This document shows, in pieces, positions 9,661-21,721 of a DNA stretch of 64,000 nucleotides (its first letter is position 1; each line of letters starts with the position of its first letter). Source of the stretch: Prionace glauca (taxonomy: Eukaryota; Chordata; Chondrichthyes; Carcharhiniformes; Carcharhinidae); the NCBI GenBank assembly GCA_037974335.1, contig CM075760.1:57751812-57815811 (forward strand). The letters are read 5' to 3'. The translations under genes were made by a program, and so were the position numbers. The notes beneath the pieces were generated by a model. It searched no databases. It was not told where the DNA came from and saw only the letters and a program-made list of their open reading frames with translations.

Positions 9661-11150
9661 TGGCTCACTGGATCAATTAAAATAATTGATGTCACCATCT
9701 ACACAAACAATAAATGTATGACTGTCTTGACACAGGAATGAACGACATATGAATGACTGATGGATGAATGATTGTTGGATGCCTGAATATTTTGATTGAG
9801 GGATTAGTGAATGGATTGGTGGATTCATTGATAAATGGGACTGAATGATGCTGTTCTACATTTCCATATTTGTGTTTGACTACTTCATAAATTGAAACAA
9901 CTCCTTTATTCAATGTGTGTCCATCAATCCTCCCAGAGTGTCTGGGTGAATTACATTCCGAGTTTCTCGGGAGTTAGCAAGCTGATCCTCTTGAAGAGTA
10001 GGGGGAGATTTTCCTGCAGTTTGGAACGGTTCATTTCTCTGCTGATGCTGAATCTTCAAATCCAGGACAGAAAGAGAGAGCGGGATTTGGTTGAGGAGGA
10101 ATGATTGTACTATATAAAATACTGCTTCATTCATATACAACAAATCAATCAACAAACCCTCACCCAAATTAGTGAAGACAACAGGGTGAAAAGTAAATAA
10201 GATAGCAACAGAAATATTTGTGAAACTCACTGGAAAACTACAAGTGTAACATTATTTCCCAAAACAGTGTAAAAATGAATCGGAATTTAAAGATTCAGTA
10301 ACTTCACATGAAGTACACGTTGTTCCATTTATATCATCACTTTGAAAACCATCACACACTCCAGCTATGTACCAGGACATTCTGTATGATGAGGAGGTGA
10401 TGACTTGTCAATGAAGCGCAGAGGCTGCTGGGTAGCTGTTCATGATCCTCGGTCTGAATTAATTCCATTCCCCACTGAAATTTGGGACAGATTTCATTCC
10501 TTGGTGTCAAAAAGCCAATGTGTTGTCAATAAATTTTAAAATCAATAAATTATATGAAGCAACGTACATATGAAGCAACGTACAAATTATATGAAACAAC
10601 GTACAACGTATATATTGAATAGAATGAAATGCCGAAAATAAACAGAAAATACTGGAGAATCTCAGTAACATCTGTGGAGACAGAATAGAGCCTTTGTTTC
10701 ACATCTGGATGACCCTTCGGCAGAGTATTCCTGCTGCTTTGGAGAGATCATCATTGCTTCCTGCAATGTGTCAGGAAAGCTGCATAAATTTCCTGTGAGT
10801 TGAGAATAACAGAAATAATAGACACTATTTCCAGAAACACACAAGCTGCGTCAATTCACAGAGTGATCCCAAATATCATAACAAACTTCTTCACCCTAAA
10901 CTAATCAACATCATAATCTCGAAATATATCCTAAAAAAATCCTAATCCCTATCCACCCACATCATTTCTCAATGTCATCACCCTCTTCAATTTCCTCCAA
11001 ATAAAAAAGATAACACTGACTCGAAACGTTGGCTTTATTCTCTCTCCACAGATGCTATCAGACCCGTTGAGATTTTCCAGCATTCATTATTTTTGTTTCA
11101 ACTTCCAGAATCTGCAGTCTTTTGCTTTTATCAAACTGATGAACATAATT
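9661..11150. other. intergenic DNA with short simple repeats
   Basis: Contains a (TGGA/ATGA)-like tract at about 9725-9860 and a 16-bp tandem repeat (atatgaagcaacgtac, about three copies) at 10552-10612. At 10640-10860 and 11020-11130 lie fragments of a dispersed repeat with the words 'aatctcagcaggtctgg'-like and 'tcgaaacgttggctttattc'. No gene was seen. Confidence 0.6.
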
Positions 11151-11154
11151 GGTG

Positions 11155-11420
11155 AACTAATTGTTTATCTGTATGAATTGATGATAACTGGGAAATTGGA
11201 ATAACCCCGCCTGGAAATTCCTTTCCAAGTAACTCACTAACATCACTTGGGCCACTCCTTTACTTACGCTGCGTCGGAGTCCAGGAACACCCTCCCTAAG
11301 AGCACTGTTGGTGTGCCTACACTGCAGGTTCTGCAGCAATTGAATAAGGCGGCTCACCACCAGCTTACTGAATGCAATTAGCAATGGGGAATAAATGGGG
11401 GCCTAGACAACGTCGCTTTC
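11155..11420 (+). repeat. old dispersed repeat, partner at 20.1 kb
   Basis: Words such as 'ctgcaggttctgcagcaatt', 'ggcggctcaccaccagctta', 'ctgaatgcaattagcaatgg' and 'ggaataaat' recur in the same order at 20150-20310. The family is abundant in elasmobranch DNA as far as I recall; I cannot name it. Confidence 0.6.
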
Positions 11421-13362
11421 CTATCATAGAGTAATTTTAAATATACTCATCATTATATATGAATGAGATCTGGTGAATGGAATTATTAAATTGCAAATGG
11501 ATGGTAATTCGTGAAAATAATTATTATCTTTTTGGACTTTTTTTTATATTCTCCTTATTCGGTCCAGTGTCAGTAATTACTCAGCACTGTCTCAGTTCAT
11601 GTCTAAGAAGCTCCTATAACAGTAAAACCGTGCGAGATACTGTCTCAGTTTTATTTTCCTTGACACTGTTATTTTTAAAAATGTTTCTTTCACGGGATAT
11701 GGGTCTCATTGGAATTTGGCATTTGACCATCCCCACATGGCACTCGGCACTAACTCATTACTATTTTCTTGAAGCAGGCCCCTGTTTATATTAAAATACA
11801 GCCTGGCTCTGTTAATACTCTGCTAGACCAGAGCTCAGTTTACATTGCACACGGCATTCTCTCTGGTTATGTAATATTTGATACACACCCTGTGTATATA
11901 TTTCACTGTGGCAATTTTGTTCCTGCACTTAACTATGCCTCTCTTTGAATTATGTTTGTTTTACTCCACGGTTTTGTGAGATGAAGAGATAATATGTTGG
12001 GATAAAAAAGATTGCTATCAGGCAAGATCCAGAAACGGGCAGTATTGGATCACCAGTATTTTATTGTGCTGTAATTTTCTTTGTTTTTTTGTTCTTCATT
12101 GACAGTACATGCTACACAGGACTTGATATCCACTTTCACTGCAGCCAGCAGAAGTAGATTTCAGATTTCTTTTCCAGTGTCCAAAACCTCACACGGTTTG
12201 TCCTTGCAGAGGGATGCAGAGAATTGTGTTCTCCCAGCCACTTTAATCATTACTGGCATTGACCAGTGCAGTAAAAACTGAGTAAAAACTAATACAATAT
12301 AAACGCGGATATGGACAATTGCAGAAATAAGATTACATCTACTTTGATACAAACAGAGAGAGATCTAAATTAATATAAACAGAGATAATGTCTAGTTTAA
12401 TATAAACAGAAACATGGTGACATATAATATAAGCAGGGACAGCGTCGTATTTAGTACAGACAGATAATATATCCAATTTACTATGTGCAAAGACAGACAA
12501 CATAACATTCTACATGCAAGGTAGAAAGAGTTAGGGTCCAGTGGAAAATAAACGAAGGCATGGCTCATAATACGAGCTGACACAGGGTACATTTACTGTA
12601 ATATAAAGATACTGGTTCAATCCCCATGAAATTTGTAAAGACGGCCGACTCTCCCATCAAAATCTTACAGGACAGGAGTAACATGGGGTTCGCTGCAGAA
12701 TGCAAAGTCCCCTCTGTACTGGCAAATTAATAACTCCTAAATCAGAATAGCATGAGTGAGATGCAAAGAGAATCTCCCTCTAAACTATCCAATTCAAACG
12801 TTCTTACAACATTATACTGTCTATAAACAGAGTGAAACTCCGTCTATAAATCTGTTCAAACAAAATTAAGGCAGAAAGAGCATGGACACTCTTCTATGTA
12901 AAAGCTCTCCTGCACTCTTCCTTCCGAGATCCAGGAGGCAGGTTTAAATTAGTGTTAGGTATAGGAGAAAGAGCCGTCCACACAGTTCCACAAAACACAC
13001 CCAGGCTAGGTACAGCAGAGATTCGATACGGATTAAATCTTCCCTGACAAAGAGATATCAACCATTCATAAACCAGGAACAATGAGTTCAGACGCAGAGT
13101 AAATATTCCTCTACTCTGTCCAGTCAAATACTCCAAGGACAGGGACAACACCGGCTAAATATAGGGAAAGATTCCACATTGAATCCTTATCACCAGGTGG
13201 AACCGAGGTTAGGTGCAGAAGAAAATGTTTCAAGCATTTCAAGATCATTGATTTCTCAAGAGATCTTTTAGAGTAAATCTCAGTCATGGATTCCAATTTA
13301 TTGAATTATATTCTGTTAGAAACCTGTACCTGTGGCTGAGAGAATACATTGGGCAAACATTG
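11421..13362. other. AT-rich intergenic DNA with degenerate minisatellite
   Basis: From about 11760 to 12600 a loose unit of roughly 30-45 bp containing 'aatataaacagagacatgg' repeats on the plus strand (12290-12600) and in reverse complement (11770-11930). The rest looks unique. No coding exon was recognised; a poly-T tract lies near 11537-11548. Confidence 0.55.
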
Positions 13363-13438
13363 ATTTTATCGAGCCCGGGGCAGGCTCGAGGGGCTAGATG
13401 GCCTACTCCTGCTCCCATTTCTTACGTTCTTATGTTCT
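13363..13438 (+). mobile_element. CR1-type LINE (family A) 3' tail
   Basis: Matches the end of the family A LINE: 'ggggcaggctcgaggggcta', then 'gatggcctactcctgctccc' and a TTCTTAYGTTCTTATG tail. Only about 75 bp are present, as expected for strong 5' truncation. Confidence 0.85.
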
Positions 13439-14210
13439 TTTGCTGTGGAGTGAAGACGATGAACCATCGTGGAGAGACAAGACGCAGAACCAGACAGGAG
13501 AAAGACAGAGAAAGAGATGAAACACAGGTGATGTTCTGTGTTTTCTGTGTCATTACATTTCGGGATCAGAGGGATTATTTCCTAATTCTGAACATAGATA
13601 TCATCATGATATTTTTCCTCACATAACTGATGAATAAATAATGTTGAAAAACAACCATTACTGGAATCCGTTGATTGATTTGCATGGTTCTCTCTATTTC
13701 TGTGTTGCGTTGGTGGGGAAATATTTGTTGTGTTTTTGTCAGTCAACAATCTCATTTGGAATTACTATTCTTGTATTTATTTACATAAATACCTCACTGT
13801 TTACAATGAAATGTTCATGACAGAAAAACCAGATAAACCGTCACTTATTGATCAGTTTCAACTCAAAATAGCGATTTATTTTAAGAATTTTAACAGTTGA
13901 ATAAAACTGAATAAAATAACATATGAATAGAACTTTTTGAACATTCATAACTCCGGCTGTACTTAACTACAATAAAATAAGACATTTCATTTCAGAATTA
14001 GTTCTGAAAGTTCTGATGTCACAATTAATAAAGTATCTGTGAACAGGCTGATATTCCACTGAATGTTAATCTGATTGAGGATTTAATCTGTTTAAACTCG
14101 ACAAGTTAAATAAAAAAAACAGATCTGATGTCTGAAATATTCTTTCACAAATAGTGATCACACTCACACGAGGGAAGAATAAAAAATGTGGTTATCACGA
14201 AGAGATACAA
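13439..14210. other. AT-rich intergenic DNA, nothing recognised
   Basis: Low-GC DNA with short A-runs. No exon, RNA gene or known repeat was seen. Confidence 0.5.
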
Positions 14211-14214
14211 TTGT

Positions 14215-14690
14215 TTTTGCTCCCTCACAGGCGACAGGGAAGCGGGTTCGATTCTAACATTGGGTGACTGTGTGTGGTTTTCACATTCTATCCATATCCA
14301 TGTGAGTTCCCTCCGAGTGCTCCAGTTTCCTTCCACAGTCCCAGGATGTGCAGGTTAGGTGGATTGGCTGTGATAAATTGCCCCTTAGCGCCCAATGATG
14401 TGCAAAGTAGAATCATAGAATCGCTACAGTGCAGAAGGAGACCATTCGGTTCATCAAGTCTGCTATCCGGCAGAGCATCCTTCCCAGGCCCAATGTAAAT
14501 TGTCTATGCTAAATTTCCTGTTAGTGTCCAATAATGTGTAGGTTCGGGGGATTAGCCTGTGAATATGTGTGGTTGCCGGGATCGGATGAAAGCTTGCCTA
14601 GGTAGGATGCTGTGCTGGAGAGCCCGCTGCAGAGTTATTGGACCGAATGACCATGTTGAACTGTAGGGATTATATGATTTTATGCTTCTA
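14215..14690 (+). mobile_element. tRNA-derived SINE with a nested inverted SINE tail
   Basis: The plus-strand body includes the B-box-like 'gggttcgatt' (14239), 'gtgctccagtttccttccac' and 'ggattggctgtgataaattg'. At about 14411-14470 an inverted SINE tail ('atagaatcgctacagtgcag') is inserted. The copy ends at 'ttgaactgtagggattata'. It is of HE1 type, old and diverged. Confidence 0.75.
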
Positions 14691-15360
14691 TGATCAGGCA
14701 GAGCAGTGATTATATTCACATTAATCTCAGCGATTCCAAAGTATTACAAATTATGAGGAAATTTGAATGTATAGAACATTTTACCCGACCTCATGTCGCC
14801 CCAAAGTTATTAAAACTCACTGAGGTACCTTTGCTGAATTTACTCGCTGTTCTCATGTTGTAACTAACCAGGTAAGTTACGTACCACAAACTCCCACAAA
14901 CCCGGTTATGATAAATGGCCAACAAATTTGCGATTTTATTTGACAAATGAGGTTTTGGGTCGGACATTGGACAGAACAGATTTGCTGTTCATAATTATAT
15001 CAAGAGATTTGACATCCTGGCATTGATGTTAAATACGAATCTGGTTCTCTCTCTCTGATGATACCCATTGAGATGCTGAGTAGCACTGTTGCTGTTTTAG
15101 TTTTAGATTTCCGGAATCTGCAGCAATTTGCATTGATTTTATTGAATCTCTGGATGCGAGCTTCACTGACAAAGCTAACATTAATTGGTGATTGTGAACC
15201 ATCTTGCTGAAACCTGCCCTCTGGATGGGTGACTTTCCACTGCCGCTTTAATACAACTGGGTGGCTTTCTCGGATATTTCAGTGGTGGTGAAGGGTTATT
15301 TTCATCACATGGAACTGGAGTCTGTGTAGGACAGACAGGGGAAAGATAGGAATACTCGGT
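14691..15360. other. intergenic DNA 3' of the VH relic, no D or J seen
   Basis: If the duplicated cluster were whole, D and J segments would lie here. I looked for paired heptamer/nonamer signals and a WGQGT-type J and found none. A repeat fragment with 'tccggaatctgcagcaattt' lies at 15108-15128. Confidence 0.5.
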
Positions 15361-15790
15361 TTATAGTTATTTGCCAAGAGAAGATGTTGTTTGAAGTATA
15401 AAAACAATTCTGTGGATTCTGGAATTCAAACCCAAAGAGAAAATGCTGGAAAATCTCAGCAGGCATGGCAATATTTGTAAGGAGAGGGAACAGCTGACGT
15501 TTCGAGTCCAGATGTCATGAGACTGTCCAGCAATTTCTCTTTACGTTGTTTTAAGCGTCTTTGGGTGGAATAAATTGATTCTGAATCTCTGGGGCGGAGG
15601 AATTGTGGGTTGATCCAAGACTATCATACTGAAGGAGAGACTATAAACACTATCAGGGACGGGTCGGACCCAGACCATCCAGTTGCTGACCATATTGAAC
15701 ACTTTGTCTTTACAGCTCAGTCTCAGGGAGCCTCAGGGATGCCCGGTTTCTGCCTCTGGCTGAGTCAACACAACCTCCGATTCGACACTT
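15361..15790 (-). pseudogene. VH pseudogene, split by a SINE
   Basis: The minus strand at 15790-15665 reads EVVLTQPEAETGHP, a stop codon, GSLRLSCK, then VSNWMVWVRPVPD, the FR1 to FR2 part of a shark VH. CDR2 to early FR3 continues to about 15550, but out of frame. After an insertion (15402-15552) FR3 resumes at 15398-15372 with 'acttcaaacaacatcttctc', matching the functional VH at 7087-7060. The leader exon and promoter are missing. It is the relic of a second cluster in the same orientation as the intact one. Confidence 0.85.
15402..15552. mobile_element. SINE-like repeat inserted in the VH relic
   Basis: Contains 'gctggaaaatctcagcaggc' and 'cagctgacgtttcgagtcca', a dispersed elasmobranch repeat also seen in part at 10640 and 11020. 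It interrupts FR3 between the counterparts of functional VH positions 7082 and 7084. Confidence 0.75.
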
Positions 15791-15809
15791 TAAAAAAAAA
15801 CTATGAAAA

Positions 15810-16103
15810 GAAAACACACCTCACCCCGGACACACTCTCTCACCTTTTGCCATCGGGAACTAGGTAAAAAACAAAATCTGAAAACAATACAAACCGACTC
15901 AGAAACAATTTCTTTACAGCTGCAATCAGATTTTTGAATGGATCTACCTCGCATTAAATTGATATTTTTCTAGACCCGAGCTATGACTGCAACATAATAT
16001 TCTTCACTCTCTCCCTTCCTTCTCTATGCACGGTATGCTCTGTCTGTATAGTGCGCAAGACTGTGTACTAATGTGTGTGGTAATAATAAATCAAATAAAA
16101 TAT
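15810..16103 (+). mobile_element. LINE 3' fragment in the VH-relic leader intron
   Basis: The plus strand encodes a short motif of reverse-transcriptase C termini, SHLLPSGTR then TNRLRNNFFTAAIRFLNGS, followed by a short 3' UTR ending 'aataataaatcaaataaa'. The flanking DNA matches the intron of the functional VH (7312-7321), so this is an insertion after the duplication. The clade is uncertain. Confidence 0.65.
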
Positions 16104-16184
16104 ATCAAAAAACACCGAGGATTATTCCCAGTGAATTGATTGCTGACACTGGAATATTCAACAGACAAACTAACACTGAGGCAG

Positions 16185-16345
16185 AAAGAGTGAGATCCAT
16201 TGGAACGTCTCTGCCACTCCAAAAGGTGCAATTATATTTGAGACTCTCATATAGAGAAAAAAACAATTTGATTGTAATTCAAGTCCCTTAATTCTGCACC
16301 CCTTCACAAGAGAATAGACATAAAGAAGATGACATGACTTTATCA
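16185..16345 (-). mobile_element. old LINE fragment, probably CR1
   Basis: Text such as 'gatccattggaacgtctctg' then 'ttcacaagagaatagacata' interrupts the homology with the functional cluster and replaces its leader exon and promoter. The class is a guess from composition. Confidence 0.35.
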
Positions 16346-16364
16346 GGGTAAAAATGCCAGTGTC

Positions 16365-16630
16365 CGTGGGAGTTTGCGCGTTCTTCCCGTGGTTGCGTGG
16401 GTTTCTTCCGGGTGCTCCGGTTTCCTCCCACATCCCAAAAATGTGCTTTTAGGCTGATTGATTGGGTAACAAATTGTCCCTATATTGGACCTCCCTGATC
16501 CTCGCACATTAGGCATAGACTAAAATCATGAATAGGTCACTGACAATGGGACGGCGGCGCGGGCTCGTTGGGCCGAAGGGCCTGTTTCCCGTGCTGTGTT
16601 GTTCTTTGTTCTTGTTCTTTGTTCTTTGAT
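16365..16630 (+). mobile_element. 5'-truncated CR1 LINE (family B) 3' UTR
   Basis: Begins with a SINE-like body ('gggtgctccggtttcctccc'), continues 'attgggtaacaaattgtccc' and ends 'gggccgaagggcctgtttcc' with a TTGTTCTTTG tail. The same 260-bp string is the 3' end of the larger family B LINEs at 21.7 and 52.5 kb (reverse orientation there). Confidence 0.85.
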
Positions 16631-18930
16631 TTGCACATTGCAGCAAAAATATAATCCATTTGTAGAATTATTATCGATTTATGTAACTAATTGCTGAAAT
16701 AATTTTATTTCAGGTGTGGGTAGCTGTCACTGTAATTTGGGACTGAATACAAGAAGGAGGGAAGAAATGGCCCAATGTTATCGCTCGGCAATTAATGCAC
16801 AAACTTAACTAATGTTCTCAGGACCCCACAGATGGTGGGATTTAAATTCCGTAAAAAAAAGTGTCTGGAAATAAGAATTCACTTACGGTCAAGATATCAT
16901 TGTCGATTGTGTAAAAACCTATCTGCTTCACTAATGTATTTTAGAGAAGGGAATGTGCCGTCCTTACCTGGTCTGGCCTATGTGTGATCCAAGAGCCACA
17001 GCAATGTGATTGTCTCTCACTGCCTTCGGACAAGAAGTAGGCAATAAATTCTGATCAACCAAAGGTGCCCATGTCCATAGAATCATTACAGAGCAGAAGA
17101 AGGCCTTTTGGCCTATCAAGCCCAAACCCACAACATTCCCACCTAAGTCTATCCCCATCACCCCACGTATATTCCCTGCAAATTCTCCTGACATGATTGG
17201 ACAATTCATCATCGTGGATCAACCTAAGCGGCATATCCTTGAACAATGTGAGTAAATGAGCAAGCAATTGGAGAATATGCAGACTCCACACAGACAGACC
17301 CAAACCGGGAGTTGAACCCGGGTCCCTGGCGCTTTGAGGCAGAAACCCTAACATATATGCCACCGTGCCATCCACAAATTAATTCAAAAAGGACAATCCT
17401 CATGTGATGCAATATTATACGTTAGATTTCCCCAACGGCTCCTTTTTCCTGTGAAAATTAACACTGAAAGAAAACTGGTGGACTTATAATTAATTGAGCT
17501 GACAGGGAAACATGACATCGACATCAACCTTTGACAGAGAATTTATAGAATCCGAATGGACACGGTGATCAGGAAAGTTCTTTGTCAACATCCAAATCAT
17601 TGCTGCTCATTTTATTGGCCACCGGCTGTAGAACATTCACTGGTAGTGGGAACTCAGGATATTAGGACTTTGTGGCATATTGCACAATATCACAAAAATA
17701 AATGTTTTGTCTTCCACTAAACCAGGCCGTTTCTTCACTCATTGGCAGCTATGAGAGCGACTGTTAAATAATCGAAATCAGATTATGCTGGACAACAGAA
17801 CATGGTGCTGATCAGGGATAAGAGAGGTTGTCTTTTTAAAGAGGTGCAGAACGCTTAGAATATTCCAGGTATCTGCGCTTTTCAAGACAATTGTATGATT
17901 TTAATTTACTTTTAATTATTTTCATTTTGGGGCCATTGCACTGATCTCATTGGACTGAGCAGGTGGGGAGGTCAAAATCTCTTCCTTGCAGGTCATGAAG
18001 TTACTCACAAAGTGGCTTTAATTGTTGGAAGGACATTTATTTGGAAGTTATACAAATAAAATAGCATCTGGCCAATTTACTCGTTCCCCATACTATTTAA
18101 TCACAGTGCAGCCCTTTAAAATATTTGCTTGGAAGGAATACCATTTAAAAACCTTTCTTTATTATGGAAATCAAGCATTTATTGTATAACTGGATAAATC
18201 CCATTTAATCCTTACATATTCGCGCTAATCTGTCCCACGCAGTATTTGGCAGCAGTCCAACCTGCTGCCAACTGCCCGAAGATATTTACAGGAAGCATCT
18301 GACGGTGTTTGTTCAGTAAGTCAAAGATCTGTTTCCTCAGTACTGAACAGTTGGCTGCAAGCCAACTTCAAACTCTTAGCATTGTCAATAGAGCCTATTT
18401 ATAAACAAATCTGCCCAGCAACAACTGGAGGCAATCTTAATTATTATTTTTTAAAGCTGTAAACCTACATAAATGCTTCCCATTTCATTGGAAAAAAAAG
18501 CTACCCAGATTCTCTGGCACCTTTTTAGTAACAATGATGATCTCTCCAACCCAACAATACACTGTGATGGATGGATAGAAATAAATACAGGCAGATTGTG
18601 AGAGTTGATTCAGAGAGGTGATATGTCTTATACTGCATAAATATGTAGGCTGGTGTTTTATTTCACTTTATTCTTCCACGGGACGTGGGGGTCCCTGGAA
18701 AGAACAACATTTATTTCCGGTATTTAATTCCTTTTCAGCTGAGTGGTGTGGTATTGCCCAGTTATATATATGGCGGTCCATCTTGAGACACACCTTGCTG
18801 AGGCCAAGTAGGGATGGCAGATGTGCTTCATAGGGGAATCAGAGGGTTATCTCGTCGCTATCAGTATGAATCAAGATTTATTGATTGAATTCAAATTCCA
18901 CCAGCTGCCATGGTCGGATTTAATCTCAAT
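16630..18930. repeat. second copy of the VH upstream flank
   Basis: Collinear with 7900-9660 at roughly 75-80% similarity by eye. A SINE at 17060-17370 is present only here, so it arrived after the duplication. There is no open frame in place of the 8200-8703 frame of copy 1. Confidence 0.8.
17060..17370 (-). mobile_element. tRNA-derived SINE, HE1 type
   Basis: Reverse orientation: the tail 'catagaatcattacagagca' comes first and the tRNA-like head ('gagttgaacccgggtccctg' and 'ccaccgtgcca') last. About 310 bp, near full length, diverged. Confidence 0.85.
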
Positions 18931-18939
18931 TTAATTTAA

Positions 18940-19500
18940 TTAAATTTAATTCCAGAGATTCACCACCCTTTGAGTGAAGAAGTTCTTCCTCAACTCCATT
19001 CTAAACTGCCGCCCCCCTCCTTATCTTGAGGCTGTGCCCTCTAGTCCTTCTGTCCTTTCTGAGCGGGAAGAATCTCTCTACCTCTACCTTATCCATCCCC
19101 TTCATTATCTTATGCGTCTCTATAAGATCCCCCCTCATCCTTCTAAATTCCAACGAGTACAGACCCAGTCTATTCAGCCTCTCTTCAAAGTTCAACCCCT
19201 CATCTCCGGTATGAGCCTAGTGAACCTCCTCTGCATTCCCTCCAACGCCAAAATATCCTTCCACAAGTGCAGCGACCAAAACTGCACACAGTACTCCAGC
19301 TGTGGCCTCACCAGTACCCTGTACAGTTGCAACAAGACCTCCCTACTTTTATATTCAATCCCCATCACTATAAAGGCCAGCATCCCATTCGCCTTCCTGA
19401 TCATCTGCTGCACCTGCAGACTGGGTTTTTGCGACTCATGCACAAGGACCCCCAGGTCCCTCTGCACCGTAGCATGCTGCAGCTTTCCCCCCTAGAAATA
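18940..19500 (-). mobile_element. CR1 LINE (family A) fragment
   Basis: The minus strand encodes the CR1 RT C-terminal region: MQRDLGVLVHESQKPSLQ, then LVRPQLEYCVQFWS, FEERLNRLGLYSLEFRRM and RTRGHSLKI, in more than one frame. The 3' UTR and the 5' two thirds are missing. AT-rich T/A DNA flanks it at 19505-19600. Confidence 0.9.
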
Positions 19501-20090
19501 GTAATCCCTCCCACTATTATTTATTTTTGAGAATTTATTTATGTTTATTTATTTATTTTTGAGAATTTTTACTAATTATTTTTGTGAATGGAGAATTATT
19601 GGTAATATTGGCGTCAGGCGATGACCACCTCCAAAAAGGGAGAATCTGACCGTTGCCCCTTGTCACTCAATGATATTGCAACACTGAATCAACAACTAAC
19701 AACATCTTCGAGGTTACCATTGGCTAATCGCTGTGTTAGCTGGGTATATATATGCTCCAGCTGGAATATCAGCTCAGCCTGCTGTGAGTAACCCACCCCC
19801 TAACTCCCCAAACCTGTGCACCACCTGCACGACACATATTAGGGGACAAAAATGGTTCTCTCCACTTACTTGAACAGTTCAAACAACATTCAAAAATCTT
19901 CATCCCATTCAGGCCAAAGCAGCCGGCTTGACAGGTATAGCATTTGCAAATGCCCACTCCCTTCACCACACAGAGTATCATTTTGTACCATCTACAAGTT
20001 TCACTTCCGAACCTCACCAAGGCTCCTTAGGCAGCCACACGGTGGGTTGCTATTTGCAAGAACAGGGTAACAGTTACCAGGAAATATCAC
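19501..20090. other. intergenic DNA with an AT-rich tract
   Basis: 19510-19590 is (TTTAT)n-like. The remainder is unique-looking and no gene was seen. Confidence 0.5.
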
Positions 20091-20325
20091 TTATAAATTC
20101 CCCTCCAAGTTAGTCATATACCTGATGTGGAAATATATCATCCTTCCATCACTGTCGCAGGACCGAGATCCTAGAACTCCCTGTGTAACAGGACCGTATG
20201 GGTATCTACACCACAGGGTCTGCAGCAATTCAAGAAGGTAGCTTACCACCAGTTTACTAAAGGCAATGAGGAATAGGCAACAAATACTGACTAGGCCAGC
20301 AACGTCCATATCCCTTAAATTAAAA
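20091..20325 (+). repeat. old dispersed repeat, partner at 11.2 kb
   Basis: Matches 11200-11420 through 'gggtctgcagcaattcaaga', 'gcttaccaccagtttactaa' and 'aggcaatgaggaataggcaa', ending 'gccagcaacgtccatatccc'. Confidence 0.6.
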
Positions 20326-20924
20326 CATCAACATAGCAATATTTATGTATGGATGATAACTAATGAACGCAATTGGGTATCTTTGTAAATGGATGGCAAT
20401 TGATGAAAATAAATATCAACTTTCTGAACATTTACCACCTCTTTCTCTGCCAGAAGATAGGTTCCATTCCACAGGAGATTCATGATTCAGAAACATTACA
20501 CTATCCGAAGACAAGGAAGAAGAAGAGACGGCAACATCTGTAGGTGTATCTCAATCATTACATTACGGGACAGGCCTTTGATAGGATGACAATTTTGTTA
20601 CTCATCTGCTTGAAGACCGGGATTAACCTGAAGCACAGTGTTTTGTTTATGTTGGGAGATATACATATCATACTCATACATGGATGAATCTCAGTGAGAC
20701 ATTCGACACTAACATCAGGTCAGAGACTACAACATTTGGGGGAACTAAGCTCTCCATCAAAAAATTCTCGGTCTCATTCATGACACAGAAAAGGCCAATT
20801 TACAACACAACTGATAGCTACATGGACAACACTTAGGTTTGAATCAATCTCTCAAAAATTGGCCTCCTCAGTCATCAACAAATGTGAAATATGAAGAAAA
20901 GACACCAAGCTGAAATGAAAAGAA
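20326..20924. other. intergenic DNA, nothing recognised
   Basis: Unique-looking sequence without an exon, tRNA or clear repeat. Confidence 0.5.
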
Positions 20925-21721
20925 CAAAGATCAAAGAACAACACAACACGGGAAACAGGCCCTTCGGTCCAACGAGCCCGCGCCGCCATCTTCACAATGT
21001 GTTTTTCCTCCTCCACCCTTGACCCATGTCTATACTTATGGTACCCCCATTGGAAACCAGATTAAGGGGAGAATAATTTAGGGACAATTTGCTACACCAG
21101 TCAGCCTAATAACACTTCTTTGGGGTGTGGGAGGAAACCGGGACACCCGGAGAAAACCCACGCAACCACAGGGAGAATGTGCAGTTTCCCACAGACACAG
21201 GCCCCAATCCATGTATCTGGACAACTAACGGTGATCGTCACTGAGCTGTTGTGGTGCCCATCTGCTGGTCCATTTTGAAGCAGACACAAACGACGCAAAG
21301 TACTAGGCCACTCTCGAAACATCCAAGAGCAGCCCACGCATGACCCACAGTGTGCATGCCCCTCGTTAGACAACAAGGTGGACCGACGCACATGCAGAGT
21401 AAAAGAGAAAAATATCAACACATGTAGCATTAGATTTCCAGGAACGTCCTGAGGCTCTGATCCTTATTTAAAACAGTCTCCTATAACCCTCCATCCTTAT
21501 TTTGCTCATGTGTCTATCTAAGTAAACCTTAAACAAGTCCAGCGTGCCTGCCTCCACCACCTTACTTGGCAGTGCATTCCATACCCTCACGACCCACTGT
21601 GTGAAAAACCTTCCTCTAGCATCCAAATTATACTTCTCCCCCGTCACCTTAAGCCTGTGGCCCCTCGTGATATTTGTCTCCAATCAAGGAAAAAGCCTGC
21701 CACTGTTTACTCTATCTATAC

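Noticed and set aside
14691-15360. D or J segments for the second cluster
   Set aside because: No heptamer/nonamer pair with a 12 or 23-bp spacer and no WGQG-type J could be found by eye.
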